A stretch of DNA of 31,805 nt from Chrysochromulina tobinii (Eukaryota > Haptophyta > Prymnesiales > Chrysochromulinaceae), in the NCBI GenBank assembly GCA_001275005.1, contig JWZX01001255.1, positions 1 to 31,805 on the forward strand, in the 5' to 3' direction. Below, piece by piece: positions 9,361-17,474 of this stretch (position 1 is the first letter of the stretch; every line of letters starts with the position of its first letter). The notes under the pieces were generated by a model. That model ran no database searches. It was not told the origin of the DNA and saw only the letters and a list, made by a program, of their open reading frames with translations. Position numbers and translations under genes: made by a program.

Positions 9361-9391
9361 GACGCCTGTGTGCGCACGCTCGCTCGTGTTG
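9361..9391 (-). repeat. 31-nt dispersed repeat shared with 685-715
   Basis: The reverse complement of 9361-9391 matches 685-715 at 29 of 31 positions. In both places it can be read as TTRASVRTQAS, in frame with the first gene at the left copy. It may be a decayed copy of that gene's tail or a small dispersed element. Confidence 0.75.
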
Positions 9392-9410
9392 TTGGTGTTG
9401 AACTTGCGGG

Positions 9411-9501
9411 AGTGAGTGAGTTATTTGAGACACAGACCCACACCGGAGGTACAATACGCTTTACGGGGTACAAGTCGAGAAACTCACTCAACTCACTCAC
9501 T
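9411..9501. repeat. Inverted repeat, 13-bp arms
   Basis: GAGTGAGTGAGTT at about 9411-9423 pairs with AACTCACTCACTC at about 9489-9501, leaving a loop of about 65 nt. The right arm lies inside a longer CTCACTC-type simple repeat. Confidence 0.65.
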
Positions 9502-9868
9502 CCGCTCACTCCACTCGCACTTGTACCGGGGAAACAGACTGACTTGACTGTGTAGCGACCGAGCTCCGAGGGGGTCAGGCCGAGGCCCGCGCGCGCGCAA
9601 CGTAGCGGAATACCGAGATTGCAGTTTCTTGTTGATCCCAGGCGCAATTACATCCCTCATCAAGGGGCGCTTCAAGGCGAGGCACCCTTCTCCTGTGGGG
9701 AAACAAACGTACCGGTAAAGGCCTGAGGTGATCCGAAGGGCTTCTTGGCTTCGTACACGCGGACGGTCGGGTTGTGGCCGACCGCTCGCTCATTACCACA
9801 TGCTCGTTAGCGCCGCATCTCTGGTCACAATACTTCCGCTCCTTGTGCCACATGCTCGCCAAGCAAAA

Positions 9869-11512
9869 ATGGGGCTGGTCGACACGCTCAGCAGCACGAG
9901 CGCCTTCGCAGAGGCTCAATCGGCCGTGTGGCACGGGAACGTTGAACTTCTCGAGCAGCTCCTGGAGAGTGACAGTACGTTGGCCGTTGCCTCAGACAAC
10001 GGCGGTAGGACCTTGCTGCATCAAGCTGCATTCGAAGGTCGTGTCGAGGCATGCACGGCACTGCTCAGAATGGGTGCCGACCAGACAGCTGTCGACGAGC
10101 TCAGCATGCGTCCGCTCGACTGGGCGATTCTGCACTCAAGGGCGCCTGTGGTGAAGCTGCTCGCCGAGGCAGACTGCACGGTTGCATCCACAGCAGCGCC
10201 GTTTGCAGGCTCGTTGCCGCCAGTGCATCTGGCCGCCGCTGCTGGTGACGCCGACACACTGGGAGCGTTGCTGAGCAGCGACGTGACTGCCCCCAACGAC
10301 TGCATCTCGGCAGTTGATCTGGCCCGTGCGATGGGTCATGAGGGGGCGGTGCAGCTCTTGATGGACCAACCGCCCCCCGCAAAGCCGAGCGCGAGGCGTC
10401 CCGCGTCCAAGGGCCCTTCGGCTAGTACGCACGGGACGATGCGGATTCTGACCGCCGCAGAGCTCGCCGTCAGCCCGTCCGCGTGGGATGCTGCGCTCGC
10501 CGACTCAACGCCGGTGCTCATCAAGGGCCTCGGCAAGGACTGGTCGGAGATGGTCCGAGATTGGTCCGCCAGCGGTGAGCTCCGGGAGCGCTGGGGGCAG
10601 CTTCGTGTTCGGGCGGGGTTCTCGCCGGACGCCCTCTACCAGCGCTTCGAGCGCGTCACGTCGGTCGATGGCGAGGACGTGCTGTGCGTGCTCCGTCCCC
10701 CGTCTCAAGAGATGAGCTTCGCCTCCTTCATAGACGAGCTGCATGCTGCCAAGTCTTCGCCCATTTCGTCCGCCAGATCACTGGCGGCGGATGCGGCCGC
10801 CGCAGCCCCCGACGCCGAGGGCGGCCGGCTTGAGCACGTGGCGGTGCAGCAGTCGCGTACCTCGGACCTCGGAAGCCTCTTCGGGCAAGACGGCAGTGCT
10901 CTGCCGCCACTCGCGGACAGCCTGGTTCGACGCTCCACCTTACAGCTGGCCGACGCCGACAGCGACGGAGACAGCGACGGAGACAGAGACAGAGACGGAG
11001 CGATGCCGCCTGGATTCCACGCGAATCTCTGGGCCTGCTCACCACCGAAGCTCTCCCAGCTGCACTATGATGGGTATGACTCGCTCTTGATCCAGTTGCA
11101 GGGATCGAAGCGTTTCACTCTCATCGATCCGACGCCGATTTGCGGACTCGCACCCTGCCCGGCTACCGTTCCAGCGGCCAGCGTGGTGCGCCGTGGCCCC
11201 GGCCAGTATGAGATCGAGCCTCTGCCGAGCGCCGACGAGCGCGCGACGTACGACAATTTCCCGCTCGTGTGTGCCGGCGAGGCCTCACGCGCGCCACTCG
11301 CGCCTCTGTTTGAGCACGCACACCTGACCACCGTGGACGTGCATGCGGGCGACGCACTGCTGCTTCCCGCCTTTTGGTACCACGAGGTCGACTCCTTATG
11401 CGACGGACCGGATGAGCTCAATCTGGCGGTCAACTGCTGGTGGCACTGCGGCACCGCCATCTCCACCCGTCATCGCATCCTGCGCGAGCAGCTACGTGCC
11501 AACCCGCAATGA
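9869..11512 (+). CDS. Ankyrin repeat + JmjC/cupin_8 oxygenase
   Basis: Start taken at ATG 9869 (context AAAAATGG), giving 547 residues; the frame continues upstream to 9728 but ankyrin content begins just after this Met. Residues ~15-175 hold about four ankyrin repeats (GGRTLLHQAAFEGRVEACTA, PPVHLAAAAGDADTLGALL). From ~195 a JmjC/cupin_8 domain follows: TPVLIKGLGKDW near its start, iron ligands H399 and D401 in LHYDGYDS, and distal H505 in PAFWYHEVDS, ending LAVNCWWH. An Asp/Gly/Arg insert (DSDGDSDGDRDRDG) precedes the core. The family includes FIH-type asparaginyl hydroxylases and JMJD hydroxylases, some of which modify ankyrin proteins; here the ankyrin repeats are in the same chain. Likely a protein hydroxylase; substrate unknown. 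No signal peptide from this start. Confidence 0.82.
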   Translation: MGLVDTLSSTSAFAEAQSAVWHGNVELLEQLLESDSTLAVASDNGGRTLLHQAAFEGRVEACTALLRMGADQTAVDELSMRPLDWAILHSRAPVVKLLAEADCTVASTAAPFAGSLPPVHLAAAAGDADTLGALLSSDVTAPNDCISAVDLARAMGHEGAVQLLMDQPPPAKPSARRPASKGPSASTHGTMRILTAAELAVSPSAWDAALADSTPVLIKGLGKDWSEMVRDWSASGELRERWGQLRVRAGFSPDALYQRFERVTSVDGEDVLCVLRPPSQEMSFASFIDELHAAKSSPISSARSLAADAAAAAPDAEGGRLEHVAVQQSRTSDLGSLFGQDGSALPPLADSLVRRSTLQLADADSDGDSDGDRDRDGAMPPGFHANLWACSPPKLSQLHYDGYDSLLIQLQGSKRFTLIDPTPICGLAPCPATVPAASVVRRGPGQYEIEPLPSADERATYDNFPLVCAGEASRAPLAPLFEHAHLTTVDVHAGDALLLPAFWYHEVDSLCDGPDELNLAVNCWWHCGTAISTRHRILREQLRANPQ

Positions 11513-11905
11513 GCCTCTCTCTCTCAGTATAGCAGCCTCTCTCCCGTCTCCGCTGCCTCTCCGCGGAGCGCGGTGGAGTGACCAGTGAGTCGCTGCCATA
11601 AACTACGGTACTCTGCCGACGCTCCAGAGGTTCCAAGTCGCACGTCGTGTTAGTATCTCTGTTATCCGGTCGGAAGGCGGCCCCTCGTCAGGGTCAGCCC
11701 CTCGCGGGTATGTACTGGCAGGCGGCCCCCGGAGATCGGACAGTGGAGACAGGGTGCCTGGACGCTCGGCCCACGTCAACACAGTGTCCGGTCCTCCTCG
11801 CTCCTGTTCCCGGGAATCCCGGCCGTACCGATAACTTCATGTAGAACTTCTACAAACTTGAAGAATACGTCGTAAATTCACTCGCCCCCGTAATCTATCT
11901 CGTCT
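11513..11905. other. Intergenic region between convergent genes
   Basis: 393 nt between the 3' ends of the JmjC gene (+) and the MDR reductase (-). It contains a perfect palindrome TGTAGAA-C-TTCTACA at 11840-11854. No gene is seen. Confidence 0.45.
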
Positions 11906-13042
11906 TCACACGATCTTTTTGCTGGCCTCGCCGGTTCCCTCCGAGCTCGGCCTCGGAGGTCCGATCTCGACGAGGAGCTTGCCGATATGTCCACCTGTGA
12001 ACATCTTGATCATCGCGGGGGCGAACGCCTCGATGCCGCGCTCGAGCTGCTCCGTCATGAAGATCTTGCCGCGGAACATCAGCCAGAGGATGTGCACCAT
12101 GGCCCCCGGAAGCCGATGGAAGTAGAACATCACGTTGAACCCGATCATTTGCGCTCCCCTCTCTGCGAGCTTCAAGTACTCTGACGGGCCGCGCACTGTG
12201 CCGACGTTAAGGTTGCCATTGTACTGCGAGGAGGCGCCGCAGATGACCACGCGCGCGTTACGGTTCAGCCGCCGGAGCACCTCGTCCAGGAGCTCGCCTC
12301 CCACCGTGTCGAAGTAGTAGTCGATCCCGTTGGGGCACAGCTTATCAAGCTGCTCGCCGATTGTGAGATGCGTATCCTTGTAGTCGATGGCAGCTGCGAG
12401 TCCGAGTTTGTCGAGCAGGTAGGCTTTCTTGTTTTCTCCGCCGGCCACGCCGACCACGCGGGCGCCAGTTTGCTTGGCGAGCTGTGCGGCAACGGATCCA
12501 GTCGCACCTGCCGCTCCAGAGACTAGGGCGGTCTCACCTCGGCGCGGCGGCTTGGTGACGGCATGGATCCCGACCCACGCGGTGAGGCCGCTCGTGACCC
12601 CGAGGAGCCCGAGGAAGGTTCGCGGCTGCACATACGGCAGCGAGAGCATCGGCATCGCCATGGCGGCCTGGTCCTTGCCCAGCTTAGCATAGGAGCAAGC
12701 GCCGAGCATGCCCATAACACGGGACCCACATCTGAGCTTCGGGTTGGCCGAGGCGACGACCTTGCCGTAGCCAAGAGCAGGAATCGTATCACCCAATGCG
12801 ATGGCGCCGTGGTAAGCCTTCTCATCCAGCATCGTGCGCAGAAACGCGTCGACTGACAAGACCTCACACTGGATGATGGCCTCGCCCTCCTTCAGCGCCG
12901 AGGTATCCAGTTGCTCATGGACGAGCTTTACGTCGTCGAGCTGCATCAGGCCCGAGGGCCGAGCGACCAATGTCCACCGCTGATTGTCTATCCGTTCCGG
13001 CAAAGTGGCCGTGGCCGCTGCCGTTGTGAGGAGGGCTCCCAT
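11906..13042 (-). CDS. NADP-dependent alkenal / prostaglandin reductase-type MDR enzyme
   Basis: 378 residues, start ATG at 13042, stop TGA at 11906-11908. Zinc-free medium-chain dehydrogenase/reductase of the 2-alkenal / leukotriene B4 dehydrogenase group. The N-terminal GroES-like part includes GDTIPALGYGKVV. The cofactor Rossmann motif SGAAGATGSVAAQLAK lies at about 175-190, followed by GARVVGVAGG and IDYKD, then DYYFDTVGGELLDEVL and ARVVICGASSQYN, all characteristic of this group. It reduces the C=C bond of alpha,beta-unsaturated aldehydes or ketones with NADPH, commonly a detoxification of lipid-peroxide products. Length is slightly above the usual ~340-350, from a short N-terminal extension (MGALLTTAAATATLPERIDN) that could be a weak targeting peptide. 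Confidence 0.9.
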   Translation of the reverse strand: MGALLTTAAATATLPERIDNQRWTLVARPSGLMQLDDVKLVHEQLDTSALKEGEAIIQCEVLSVDAFLRTMLDEKAYHGAIALGDTIPALGYGKVVASANPKLRCGSRVMGMLGACSYAKLGKDQAAMAMPMLSLPYVQPRTFLGLLGVTSGLTAWVGIHAVTKPPRRGETALVSGAAGATGSVAAQLAKQTGARVVGVAGGENKKAYLLDKLGLAAAIDYKDTHLTIGEQLDKLCPNGIDYYFDTVGGELLDEVLRRLNRNARVVICGASSQYNGNLNVGTVRGPSEYLKLAERGAQMIGFNVMFYFHRLPGAMVHILWLMFRGKIFMTEQLERGIEAFAPAMIKMFTGGHIGKLLVEIGPPRPSSEGTGEASKKIV

Positions 13043-13599
13043 AGTCCGTGAGCGTTCCGGGAAGAGGACCTACGCCTAGGCCCACCCGAGCCGAGCTGCC
13101 GCGGTACCGGAGGCGTTCCGGCGGATGCGGATGGTCACATCCGAGAAGATTCAGAAAGGCGGTCACCTCTACCGTTCGCTGCCCGTAGAAGCTGCTGGGC
13201 GAGATTGTGACAGATTATCAGCTTGGGGGTGGGGGGGTCCGCGAGGTCGTCTCTGCGGGCGTGCACGATACGTATAAGTAACCTAGTAGGCGTAACGTAA
13301 GTAAGTAAACATCGGACGTGGGAGCCGGGACGCCTACTAATCGCCTACAGGCAGCGTCTGAGGCAGCGTACACGTGGCGAGGGGGTCACCCCCAGGCATA
13401 CTAAGCGTGGTACGGTGTTCGGGCGTGCACGATACGAAAACGCGAAACCAAACAACTTCGATTACCAGTTCGGTTCTTTTAACGGTTCTTTTTAGGAAGC
13501 TCGCTTATTCCTTATACTCGCCAGTTGGACAGTGTCGCTGAGTGTCCGATGGAACACAAGATGAGGGGAACAAGGAACCCCAAAACAGTGCAGTTATAT
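13043..13599. other. Intergenic region with short direct and inverted repeats
   Basis: 557 nt upstream of the MDR gene (-) and downstream of the SGNH esterase (-). It contains a 17-nt direct repeat CGGGCGTGCACGATACG (13256-13272 and 13420-13436), an inverted repeat TAGTAGGCGT / ACGCCTACTA (13284-13293 and 13330-13339), a poly-G run and GGGGGTCACCCCC near 13381. These could be promoter elements of the MDR gene or remnants of a mobile element. No gene is seen. Confidence 0.5.
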
Positions 13600-14748
13600 T
13601 CATGTCGACGAATCTCTCTCCGTAGTGCTTGCGAGCGTGCCGGGTTCGAGCCTCGGGAAAAGCACGGTCAACACGAGAGTCTCCATCCAGTTCCTGCTCA
13701 CGGCACTGTGCAGGCAAAAGTGCGAGCAGTCCGATACCAAGTATGACGAAAAATTCCCTACTCGCTGTGTCGTCGCACGCATCGTCGGAGCAACCTCCTC
13801 GAGCTCGTCGCGCTTGCCACGCGGGTGCTCCGCGTGATGCGCCACGTCGTGTTGCCATGTGCTCATACGCTCAAGGCGTGCTGGCGCGTTCGGCGGCGCG
13901 CTCAAGAGCGGCGCGAGGAAGCGCTCTGCCAGCCGGTTTCGCTCATTGGCCAGCGGGAAGAGGTGTCCCTTGATGGGCATGCAGCTTCCTGCCGACGGCC
14001 AAGAGGCGTTGCGAAAAGTCGGGAAGTAACCGCTAGGTGTCGCATAGTGCTGTGGCGTGTTGTCGCGCCAGATGAGTCGCCGCGCGCGCCAGCGCTGCTC
14101 CGCGGCGACCGCCGAGAGCGTTGACGCGAAGCGCATGAGATCGGAGGCGTACGCGTCGCTCCCCATGGCACGCTCGCACAGCCGGCGGCGGAAGGCGTAC
14201 GCAACGTTCTCAAGGTTACCCGATGGGTTGAGCATGCATGCGTTCGTCGAGCACGCTTTGCCGAGAGCGCCGCCGTCGCCAAGGCCGCGCGCTAGACAGG
14301 TCTCCACAAGCTGCGGCGTGAGACTCTCGTCCACGCCCTCGGAAACGACCGCCGGCGGCTCGAAATTGTACCACAGGCCAAAGTTGAAGAGCACGACATC
14401 GGCTGTGGACAGCACCAAACGCAACTGCCGTGCGAGCGGCTCGTGGTGCGGCACCAAGTTGAGCGCAAACGCGACTGTGCCGAACGGCAGCAAGCAGTTG
14501 GCGAGAGTGTGCAGCTCGCCCATGAGCGAGTCGCCAACAAAGGCCACTGTGAGGTTGCGCAGCACTGGGATGGCACTACAGTCATGGGCAGAAACAGATA
14601 AAGAGCTGTCGTCGCAGGTGGAGCATGCATATTGCCGCAGGTAGTCTCGCTGGCTGGATTGGTTGATGCAGCCGAAAATGTGACGCCGAGTGAATGGCAG
14701 GACGTCGCAGGACTTCCGCCATTCTGTTGCCAATCCTTGCGACGGCAT
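13600..14748 (-). CDS. SGNH / TBL-like (PC-esterase type) protein 1
   Basis: 382 residues, start ATG 14748, stop TGA 13600-13602. Catalytic features of the PC-esterase clan (plant trichome-birefringence-like polysaccharide O-acetyltransferases, CASD1): AFVGDSLMGE with Ser74 as the GDS nucleophile, the VLFNFGLWYN strand, LIWRDNTPQHY, and the C-terminal DCSH motif with D340 and H343 (DxxH). Cys are frequent near the N-terminus (CSTCDD), as in lumenal TBL proteins, but no clear signal anchor is visible from this start; an upstream exon may be missing. Likely acts on O-acyl groups of glycans in the secretory pathway. A related gene lies at 17475-18731. Confidence 0.7.
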   Translation of the reverse strand: MPSQGLATEWRKSCDVLPFTRRHIFGCINQSSQRDYLRQYACSTCDDSSLSVSAHDCSAIPVLRNLTVAFVGDSLMGELHTLANCLLPFGTVAFALNLVPHHEPLARQLRLVLSTADVVLFNFGLWYNFEPPAVVSEGVDESLTPQLVETCLARGLGDGGALGKACSTNACMLNPSGNLENVAYAFRRRLCERAMGSDAYASDLMRFASTLSAVAAEQRWRARRLIWRDNTPQHYATPSGYFPTFRNASWPSAGSCMPIKGHLFPLANERNRLAERFLAPLLSAPPNAPARLERMSTWQHDVAHHAEHPRGKRDELEEVAPTMRATTQRVGNFSSYLVSDCSHFCLHSAVSRNWMETLVLTVLFPRLEPGTLASTTERDSST

Positions 14749-14940
14749 CGTGAAGTCCGTGAAAGAATCGTCGCGGGGGCCACAAGGATCGACAACTGCA
14801 TTTCCTCAAGTCAAGTCAAGTCAAGTCATTTCCTTTGCTTTCGTGATGTCGGGCTAAAGTTAAGGTTCTCATGTGAATAGGGCGAGTTACGGCGCTTCAA
14901 GTTACGGCGCCCTAACCTGACTGAGCACGTATCTCTGTCA
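14749..14940. promoter_or_regulatory. Short divergent intergenic region with AAGTC repeats
   Basis: 192 nt separate the starts of the SGNH gene (-) and mitochondrial L15 (+). About four AAGTC pentamers in tandem lie near 14809-14828. The promoters of both genes should lie here; no core element is recognisable. Confidence 0.45.
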
Positions 14941-16089
14941 ATGCACCTCTGTCGCGCTGGGCAGCGGCTCGCAGCTGGGCTCGCCAGGCGAAGCCAACTT
15001 GCGCCTCATACTGCCGCATTCAGCACGCGGAGCTGCTCGCTGCTGCACCTCTCCTCGTCAATCACCGCCTCCTCTTCACCTCTGCCGCTCAGAGGCACCT
15101 TCTTGCCCCAGCTCCGCGCCTCCTCGTCGGCCGCAATGGCCGCGCCCATGCTGCTCAACCTGCCGGTCGGCGTCGGTCCGCTCGCGCTGAATAGAATCCA
15201 CGACAATATTGGTGCGCGCCCGGTCAAGCGGCGCGTGGGCCGCGGCGTCGGCTCCGGCCGAGGCCGGTACTGTGGACGCGGAATGAAGGGGCGCAAGGCA
15301 CGCGCGGGCAACCACGGGCTGCTCAGGCACGATGGTGGCCAGACGACCTTACAAAAGGGCCTTCCCAAGATGGGAGCCTGGCGCCCGAAGCTCGAGTATG
15401 CCTACATCAACCTGTGGCGCATCCAGGAAGCTGTTGCCAGCGGCCGTCTGCCGGTACCAGAGGAACGACCGATCGATGTGCGCGACCTCTTTAACGCGAA
15501 GCTGGTGACGCTGCGCCAGCGGCACGCGGGCATCCAGCTGCTCGGGCGCGGCCACGAGAGCTACAGCACGCCGCTGCGCCTCGAGGTCCAGATGGCTTCG
15601 CAGCGCGCGATCGAGGCTGTCGAGAAAGCGGGAGGGTCAATCGAAACAGTCTACTACTCCCGGCTGACGCTGCGCAGCCTGCTCAAGCCGCACCGCTTCG
15701 AGGCCGCGCCCGTCGGCAAGCGCCATGGTGCCATGCGCCCACGCCCGGCGCTGCCGCCGCCCAAGCTCATGACCCGCATCTACATGTCGGAGAGGCATCG
15801 CGGCTACCTTCGCCAGCTGCAGCCCGGAGACGTAGTCAGACCTCAGGAGCATCCGGCGCACGTCGACCTGTCGGTGCGTCAGAAGCCGCGCTACCCGGGA
15901 TGGGCGGCCGCCGACGCCGACGCGATGGCCTCCGGGCGGCCTTACATCAAGGCCGACGGCACACGCACCGCTTCTGGGGAGAAAGCGGTCGTCGACGCTG
16001 TTGGCAAGGCGCCTTCGTCTCGCGCGATTCAAACTGCCAACCCGCGCCGCCGGGACAACCGGCCCTACGTGCCCGGAGAGCGCGCGTGA
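14941..16089 (+). CDS. MRPL15: Mitochondrial large-subunit ribosomal protein uL15m
   Basis: 382 residues from ATG 14941. The first ~60 residues are Arg/Ser/Leu-rich without acids (MHLCRAGQRLAAGLARRSQL), as expected for a mitochondrial import peptide. The L15 core follows: GRGVGSGRGRYCGRGMKGRK (about 99-118), then ARAGNHGLLRHDGGQTTLQKGLPKMG, split by family convention into the Gly-rich rRNA-binding loop and the EGGQTPL-like strand. The second half has GGSIETVYYSRLTLRSLLKP and a Pro-rich extension typical of MRPL15 rather than the ~150-residue bacterial or plastid protein. It binds 23S-type rRNA in the mitochondrial large subunit. An internal ATG at 15136 (MAAPMLLNLPV) could be an alternative start lacking the targeting peptide. 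Confidence 0.9.
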   Translation: MHLCRAGQRLAAGLARRSQLAPHTAAFSTRSCSLLHLSSSITASSSPLPLRGTFLPQLRASSSAAMAAPMLLNLPVGVGPLALNRIHDNIGARPVKRRVGRGVGSGRGRYCGRGMKGRKARAGNHGLLRHDGGQTTLQKGLPKMGAWRPKLEYAYINLWRIQEAVASGRLPVPEERPIDVRDLFNAKLVTLRQRHAGIQLLGRGHESYSTPLRLEVQMASQRAIEAVEKAGGSIETVYYSRLTLRSLLKPHRFEAAPVGKRHGAMRPRPALPPPKLMTRIYMSERHRGYLRQLQPGDVVRPQEHPAHVDLSVRQKPRYPGWAAADADAMASGRPYIKADGTRTASGEKAVVDAVGKAPSSRAIQTANPRRRDNRPYVPGERA

Positions 16090-16392
16090 GCGTGCAAGCG
16101 CCGGCCACTAGGCAGCTCTCTCTCTCAGCGCGCTGCGTAGTTGGGGGGCTGCGTAAGCGCGCGGCGCGCCGCGCCGTGTAACTGGAACGCCAACGCGCGT
16201 CTCTTCTCCTTGACGGCGAGACCGACGCATGTATTGACATGTTCTCAGAGTTACGTGAGAAAGGCTTTGGCGCATGGCCCTAAAAGCAGTTCGTGGCTCG
16301 TTCGACGGCCGACAGTCTCCTGGTGCGTCACCGGGGTCTCCGTCCCTGGCGGTTTTTTCTTTTCACACAGGCGGAGCTACCTGTCAATGTTC
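16090..16392. other. Convergent intergenic region with a 16-bp GC palindrome
   Basis: About 300 nt between the L15 (+) and TRAPPC6 (-) gene ends. At 16159-16174 there is a perfect palindrome, GCGCGGCGCGCCGCGC. No gene is seen. Confidence 0.5.
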
Positions 16393-17043
16393 TCATGCTG
16401 GTGGCGGCGCGGACGGCGCGGTGATCTTAATCGTGAACTGGCATCGCGGCAATTCGCTCTCGATGGTGGCGGAGACGGAGGCAATCACGCCCAAGCCCGA
16501 GAGCGCCCCGCGAATGAGACCACTCGGGAACTTGATGTGCAGAGCCGCCATCTGCTTAGCGGTCGTGGCGGAGGTGGCGGTCGGTGCGGAGCAGCGCGCG
16601 AGCGTGGGGTGGCTGTTATCCTGTAGCATATACACGCCCTGCGCATTCCCGTCGCACGCACAGCAGAAGCAGCACGTGAGTGGGGCACTTCTTGATAATG
16701 GAGGTCCCAAAATGGCTGAGGAGGGGCGGAGCAGTGCACACACCCGGTTGTTGGTTTGAAGCTTGTCGATCTGCTTGCGGTACACCTCGACCCAAAAGTC
16801 CTTGCAGATGAACTTGATGATCTCGAGCGTGTCCGTGAACCGCGGTCGGTCCTTTGTGTACCTTTCCACTAGGCGCTGGCCGACCTGGAAGCCGATGGCC
16901 TCAATCTTACGGCTCGCCAGCTGCAGCTGAGACGTCGTGGGCGTTGCGCTATTCGGGCCGAGCGCCATCTGCACCAGCTCCATGTGCAGGAAGCTGAAAG
17001 TGGACTCGGCCACTTGATGTCGTCCTTGCGACAAGGCCGACAT
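16393..17043 (-). CDS. TRAPPC6: TRAPP complex subunit 6 (Trs33 family), two exons
   Basis: Exons 17043-16744 and 16638-16393 (minus strand) give 181 residues. Family landmarks: VAESTFSFLHMELVQM at the start, RKIEAIGFQVGQRLVERY, DTLEIIKFICKDFWVEVYRK, and KQIDKLQTNNR joined to GVYMLQDN across the intron, matching the conserved DNLRTNHRGVYVLQD region. The C-terminus has the Trs33 fold strands, FPSGLIRGALSGLGV and CQFTIKI. It is a core subunit of TRAPP, the tethering complex and Rab GEF at the ER-Golgi, and pairs with TRAPPC3/Bet3. The intron is a multiple of three without stops, so an unspliced message would still be readable, with 35 extra residues. Confidence 0.88.
   Translation of the reverse strand: MSALSQGRHQVAESTFSFLHMELVQMALGPNSATPTTSQLQLASRKIEAIGFQVGQRLVERYTKDRPRFTDTLEIIKFICKDFWVEVYRKQIDKLQTNNRVCALLRPSSAILGPPLSRSAPLTCCFCCACDGNAQGVYMLQDNSHPTLARCSAPTATSATTAKQMAALHIKFPSGLIRGALSGLGVIASVSATIESELPRCQFTIKITAPSAPPPA
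16639..16743 (-). other. TRAPPC6 intron (GT-AG, 105 nt, no in-frame stop)
   Basis: Phase-0 intron between CGG (16746-16744) and GGC (16638-16636); donor GTGTGTGCA, acceptor AATGCGCAG. The 35 codons inside encode a Cys-rich segment (TCCFCCACDG) absent from the family, and its removal rejoins NNR to GVYML. It does not share the CTGAGTGCC vocabulary of the phospholipase and HMG introns. Confidence 0.8.
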
Positions 17044-17474
17044 AGATGTGAGTTTCGTTCAATGATGCGTTCACAGGTCAGGACTGAAGAGGCATGAAGA
17101 GGAAAGTCTCACTGTCCGAGCTACATGTATCTGAAACGCGCTCGCGGCGGCCGGCGCGGCGCCCCCAGCGCTAGGGGAAGTGCACGTAGCACACGAGACT
17201 CGCCGTCTTGTTTGATGACTCAATCTGTCAAGACACGACGTCTGGTCGTCTGCGACGGCTTCTCCTGAGACTTGACGGATACTCGACTAGGACTCTTGTT
17301 TCTCGCGTGATCAGGCCATACCCCGCCCAATTGCCCCCGCCCTGACACGACAGAGATCAGGTTCTCCTAACATTCCCTGCATTCCCGCTATCATCATCCA
17401 TCTCGCTACAACATCCGATATTGAGCTGTTCTGAGGCATCTGGAATGGATTCTCAGTCTGAGGTCCTACAGTAG
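17044..17474. other. Intergenic region upstream of TRAPPC6
   Basis: 431 nt between the TRAPPC6 start and the end of the second SGNH gene, both on minus. It should hold the TRAPPC6 promoter and the 3' UTR of the SGNH gene. No distinctive repeat or gene is seen. Confidence 0.4.

Larger units (their letters stand above)
8859..9868. other. Intergenic region with repeat fragments
   Basis: About 1 kb between the phospholipase and the ankyrin-JmjC gene, both on plus. It contains a 31-nt inverted-orientation match to the first gene (9361-9391), a long-range inverted repeat of GAGTGAGTGAGTT and its complement (about 9411-9423 and 9489-9501), a CACTC-rich simple run to about 9520, and a GC-alternating run near 9588-9600. 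A minus-strand open frame at 9222-9647 overlaps these repeats and is not convincing as a gene. Confidence 0.45.

Noticed and set aside
9222-9647. 141-codon minus-strand open frame containing TTRASVRTQAS
   Set aside because: Apart from the repeat fragment it spans simple repeats and an inverted repeat; treated as a repeat remnant, not a gene.
13636-13665. tRNA T-loop-like GGTTCGAGCC
   Set aside because: It lies inside the SGNH coding region and no acceptor, D or anticodon arms fit around it.
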